A stretch of 64,000 nt of DNA from positions 620,001-684,000 of the forward strand of contig CAVVWN010000014.1 of the NCBI GenBank assembly GCA_963752045.1. The letters run 5' to 3'. Numbering within the stretch: the stretch's first letter is position 1; each line of letters opens with the position of its first letter. Origin of the DNA: DATKDF01 sp963752045. GTDB lineage: Bacteria; Acidobacteriota; Vicinamibacteria; Vicinamibacterales; SCN-69-37. The notes under the pieces are model-generated. The model saw nothing but the letters and a program-made list of their open reading frames with translations. It ran no database searches and had not been told where the DNA came from. Positions 61,159 through 64,000 of the stretch are shown in pieces. A program made the position numbers and the translations under genes.

Positions 61159-61350
61159 GTGTCGGCCCCGCCGCCGCTGCCGCGCGTCACGCTCACGCTC
61201 ATGGCCATCTTCCTTGCCGGCGGCAGCCTCGGCCTGCTCGTCGACTGGCCGCCCGGGCCCGGCCATGTGAGCTGGGGCGTGTGGCTGATGTACGGCGGCT
61301 ACGCGTACGTGATCGCCGCCGCGCTCTTCTACGCGCGGACGGGGAGATAG
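61159..61350 (+). CDS. Small two-helix membrane protein of the symporter operon
   Basis: A 63-residue protein with two hydrophobic helices (about residues 11-28 and 38-58; VTLTLMAIFLAGGSLGLLVD and LMYGGYAYVIAAALFYA). It begins at GTG directly after the dipeptidase stop and ends six bases before the symporter start. It resembles the small subunits accompanying some sodium/solute symporters, but I cannot assign a family with certainty. Confidence 0.7.
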   Translation: MSAPPPLPRVTLTLMAIFLAGGSLGLLVDWPPGPGHVSWGVWLMYGGYAYVIAAALFYARTGR

Positions 61351-61356
61351 CGTCGC

Positions 61357-62868
61357 GTGGAGGTCACGACCCAGTACGCCGTCGTACTCGTCATCTACTT
61401 CGCCGGGATGCTCGGTCTGGGCTTCTGGTTCAACCGCCGCCAGCAGACGCGCGCCGACTACTTCCTGGCGCGCGGCAAGCTCGGCCCGGGCACCATCGGC
61501 TTCTCGTACTCGGCCACTCAGCTCTCCGGCAGTTCGTACATGGGCGCGGTCGGCACCGAGCGCGTCTACGGCTACAACTTCACGCCCGGAGCGGTCGCCT
61601 CGGCAGCGGCGCCCTGGTTCACCTACGTGCTGCTGGGCGACCGGCTGCGCCGCGTCGCCGGCCGGATTCGCTGCAACACGCTCGTGGACGTCCTCGCCGC
61701 GCGGTACCCGGGCAAGGCGCCGGCGCGGGTGGCGACGACGGTCATGCTGGTGGCGTTCGCGCCGCTCGTCGCGGCGCAACTGCAGGCGGCTGCCAACGCC
61801 TTTGAAGTGCTGCTGGGCATCCCGTACCTCGTCGCCCTCGTGGTCTTCGGCGCCATCGTCATCGCCTACACCGTGGTTGGCGGCATGCATGCCGTCGCCT
61901 GGACCGACCTCATCCAGGGCACGATCATGATCGCCGGCTTCGCGATGCTGGCGCCGCTCGCCGTGGGTGCCGCCGGCGGCTTCAGCGAAATGCACCGGCA
62001 GTATGCCGAGCTGAGACCCGGGTCGATCGGCTTCACGGGCGCGATGCCGGCGTCATGGGTCGTGTCGACGTTCCTCGTGTGGGGCTTCTTCCAGATCGGC
62101 GGCAACCCGGCGGCCGTGACCCGCTTCCTCATTCCGGAAGACGACGCCACGCTGAAGAAGGCGATGGTGTACTCGATCAGCTTCACGAGCTTCATCTTCA
62201 TCTGCGGCACGCTCATCGCGATTGCCGCCGGCGTGCTGATCCCGGACCTCGAGAGGCCTGACCTCGCGCTGCCAACGCTCGTGAGCTCGCTGCTGCCGCC
62301 CATGCTCGGCGGCGTCGTGGTGGCCGCCATCCTCGGCGCCATCATGTCGACGATCGACTCGGTGCTCTTGCTGGCGGGCTCGCTCGTGGTCGAGAACCTG
62401 TGGATGCCGGCACGCCGGGGCGAGATTGCCGAGGCCGAGGCCCTGCGCGTGGCGCGCTGGACGACACTCGCGCTGGGCGTGGTGGCCATGGTGGTGGCCA
62501 TCGATCCGCCCGCGGCGATCTACTGGATCGTGACGATGGCTTTCAGCATCATGGCGTCGGCCTTCACTTTCCCGCTGCTCCTGGGGCTCTGGTGGCCGCG
62601 CGCGACAGGCGAGGGCGCGCTCGCCGGCATGCTCGGCGGCGGCGCTATGGCCGTGCTGTGGTACGTCGCGGGCTACCTGGCGCACGGCAGTATCGACACG
62701 TTTCTGTTCGGCATCTGGCCGGCGCTCATCGGCCCGGCGGTGTCGCTCGTCGTGACCATCGCCGTGAGTCGCGCCACGCCGCCCCCGTCCGCCGAAGTCC
62801 GCGAGCTGTTCTTCGGGCAGGGCGCTCCGGCCGAACAGCATCCGCTCAGCGCGAAATCGCGAGCGTGA
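61357..62868 (+). CDS. Sodium:solute symporter (SSS family)
   Basis: A 503-residue inner-membrane transporter with about 13 hydrophobic helices. It begins with VVLVIYFAGMLGLGFWFNRR and TRADYFLARGKLGP, and has the family-typical SATQLSGSSYMGAVG and the helix-8 region LGAIMSTIDSVLLLAGSLVVEN that contributes the sodium site. The operon position after a dipeptidase suggests uptake of peptides or amino acids. Translation begins at GTG six bases after the previous stop. Its 3' end overlaps the convergent PAP2 gene by 23 bases. Confidence 0.93.
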   Translation: MEVTTQYAVVLVIYFAGMLGLGFWFNRRQQTRADYFLARGKLGPGTIGFSYSATQLSGSSYMGAVGTERVYGYNFTPGAVASAAAPWFTYVLLGDRLRRVAGRIRCNTLVDVLAARYPGKAPARVATTVMLVAFAPLVAAQLQAAANAFEVLLGIPYLVALVVFGAIVIAYTVVGGMHAVAWTDLIQGTIMIAGFAMLAPLAVGAAGGFSEMHRQYAELRPGSIGFTGAMPASWVVSTFLVWGFFQIGGNPAAVTRFLIPEDDATLKKAMVYSISFTSFIFICGTLIAIAAGVLIPDLERPDLALPTLVSSLLPPMLGGVVVAAILGAIMSTIDSVLLLAGSLVVENLWMPARRGEIAEAEALRVARWTTLALGVVAMVVAIDPPAAIYWIVTMAFSIMASAFTFPLLLGLWWPRATGEGALAGMLGGGAMAVLWYVAGYLAHGSIDTFLFGIWPALIGPAVSLVVTIAVSRATPPPSAEVRELFFGQGAPAEQHPLSAKSRA

Positions 62869-63187
62869 CTCCGCCGCCGCCCGGAGCGAGGAGCGCGGAG
62901 ACGTCGAACCGCGTGCCGCCGGCCGAGAAGCCGATCGCGCGCCCGGCGGCGAGGCCGATCGCCGCGCCAAAGACGACGTCGCTCAGGAAATGCCGGTTCT
63001 CGCTCAGCCGCGAAGCCGCGATGCAGGTCGCGACGGCGTAGGCCGGGACCCCGGCCTTCCAGCCGTAGTGGTCCCTCAGCACCGTGGCGGGGGTAAAGGC
63101 GCTGGCCGTGTGCCCGGACGGAAACGACGACTGGCTCGACAGGTCGGGTCTCGTCCGACGAACGGTGTGCTTGATGGCGTGCGTCAC
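62846..63187 (-). pseudogene. Truncated PAP2-family phosphatase
   Basis: Only the C-terminal catalytic part of a PAP2 phosphatase is left. All three signature motifs are present: KHTVRRTRP, SQSSFPSGHT, and SRLSENRHFLSD. The N-terminal 120 or more residues with signal and first helices are absent. Homologous sequence (DLLRAQILTQTVTHAIK) extends back to about 63230, where it meets the stop codon of the upstream nuclease gene in the same frame. A deletion fused the two regions. A GTG at 63187 could still start a short protein, but stability without the N-terminal helices is doubtful. Confidence 0.75.
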
Positions 63188-63235
63188 GGTCTGCGTGAGG
63201 ATCTGCGCGCGAAGCAGATCGCGTCGGCAGCCCGC

Positions 63236-64000
63236 TCAGCGTGAGGCCGGCACGACCGACACCACGAGCGCGTGGTGGTCGGACATCTCCAGCGGATGGA
63301 TGGACGCCGACGCGGTTTGCAGGCCCCGCAGGAACACCCAGTCGAGCCGCATGCGCAGCGCGTCGTGCGTGGGCGCGCCGTCGAAGGCCGACTCGAAGCC
63401 GAGCGTCTCCAGGTAGCGTTCCAGCCCGCGCCCCTGCCGGTGCATCCAGGGCAGCGGAATCGTATGGAACAGCCAACGATGGTTGTTGGTGTTGAAATCG
63501 CCCGCGATGATGGCGGGGTCGTCTGTCGACGCGACGTCATCGACGACCGCCGAGATCTGCGCGAGCCGGTCGTCGAGGTTGATCCGCGTATCGAGATGCA
63601 TGTTGTACGTGCGCACGCGTCCGCCGGGCGTGTCGAGCGTGGCGGCAAGCCCGATGCGATGCTTGTCGCGGAACGCGAAGTCGAACTGCGTGAGCTCGAG
63701 CACGCGCGCATCGCTGATCGGATAGCGGCTGAGCGTCGCCTGGCCGAACCCCCGCGCCTCGTCGAGTCTGAACGCCTCGCGGTAGGTCGAATACAGGCCG
63801 AGGCGCGCGGCAAGCTCGGCAGCCACGTCGGGGCTGCCGTCACGCCGCACGACTTCCTGCAGCAGCATGACGTCGGCGCCCGCGGCGCCGGCCTCTTCGA
63901 GCTCGGACACGATCCGATCGACGTCTTCGCGAAGCGCGACGTTGAGCGACACGACGGTCAGCGCCGCATCGGTCGGATGCGCCGGGACGTCACGGGCCAG
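63236..64000 (-). CDS. Endonuclease/exonuclease/phosphatase-family protein (5' end outside window)
   Basis: EEP-fold phosphoesterase whose frame is open through the window end, so the true start lies beyond 64000. Visible motifs are VVSLNVALRED (first strand, Asn), VMLLQEVVRRDG with the metal-binding Glu, YNMHLDTRINLDDRL, IIAGDFNTNNH with the Asp and Asn pair, and the terminal SDHHALVVSV. The group includes sphingomyelinase-like and nuclease-like enzymes; substrate unclear. Its stop is directly followed, in frame, by the truncated PAP2 sequence. Confidence 0.9.
   Translation of the reverse strand: MARDVPAHPTDAALTVVSLNVALREDVDRIVSELEEAGAAGADVMLLQEVVRRDGSPDVAAELAARLGLYSTYREAFRLDEARGFGQATLSRYPISDARVLELTQFDFAFRDKHRIGLAATLDTPGGRVRTYNMHLDTRINLDDRLAQISAVVDDVASTDDPAIIAGDFNTNNHRWLFHTIPLPWMHRQGRGLERYLETLGFESAFDGAPTHDALRMRLDWVFLRGLQTASASIHPLEMSDHHALVVSVVPASR

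Noticed and set aside
59893..61995. 700-codon minus-strand open frame opposite the dipeptidase and symporter genes
   Set aside because: Biased His/Arg/Asp composition without motifs, opposite two clear enzyme/transporter genes.

Overview
The window looks like a high-GC chromosome segment from a member of the Acidobacteriota, most probably the class Vicinamibacteria. This is inferred from the gene families present: two long MacB-like permeases of the acidobacterial ADOP type (one behind a PadR regulator), an Oar-like TonB-dependent receptor with an N-terminal carboxypeptidase-regulatory domain, an ECF sigma factor beside a Ser/Thr kinase with a PD40 beta-propeller tail, and many secreted PD40/PQQ propeller proteins. 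No tRNA, rRNA, CRISPR array or prophage was seen.

Layout. 1-7.2 kb: 3' part of metH, an NlpE-META lipoprotein, an M20 amidohydrolase, a serine hydrolase and a RHH/PIN toxin-antitoxin pair. 7.2-18.6 kb: an ADOP permease, OsmC, three redox/hydratase genes, tag, a frameshifted M28 peptidase, a double cyclophilin and dinB; two copies of a dispersed intergenic element lie here. 18.7-32.4 kb: secreted propeller proteins, a type II topoisomerase A subunit, a small c-type cytochrome, a histidine kinase/response regulator/propeller module, a decayed kinase fragment and proline dehydrogenase. 32.6-35.5 kb: fumarase, a doubled DUF1801 protein and a methyltransferase. 35.6-38.6 kb: a cluster of integron attC sites with cassettes (zinc-finger protein, polysaccharide deacetylase, MazEF-type pair, a reversed ParE-type pair whose toxin is broken) and no integrase in the window, next to an IS91-family transposase remnant. 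39.5-46.7 kb: PadR-ADOP pair, then the 2-oxoglutarate dehydrogenase E1/E2 genes. 46.7-58.2 kb: an OB-fold lipoprotein, a TonB-dependent receptor, a metzincin-like lipoprotein, ECF sigma factor, Ser/Thr kinase and a type II topoisomerase B subunit. 58.3-64 kb: a serine hydrolase, an M19 dipeptidase/small membrane protein/sodium symporter operon, a truncated PAP2 phosphatase and an EEP-family nuclease running off the end.

Functionally the segment mixes central carbon metabolism (odhA-odhB, fumC, proline dehydrogenase, metH), topoisomerase subunits, DNA repair (tag, dinB) and a large secreted/envelope and peptide-degradation repertoire (M20, M28, M19 with a symporter, TonB receptor).

Two non-coding themes stand out. 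First, the attC array at 36-38.6 kb: each cassette begins with the six bases complementary to its own R'' core, which is strong internal evidence for real cassettes. Second, the intergenic spaces are filled with short tandem repeats (units near GGTCCGAN, GGTACGACA, GTGGAG, AGCGCCTA), several arranged as two opposing arms around a unique core, plus small REP-like palindromes. Many start codons also sit exactly 6-7 bases after a TANNNT box with no Shine-Dalgarno sequence, pointing to leaderless transcripts.
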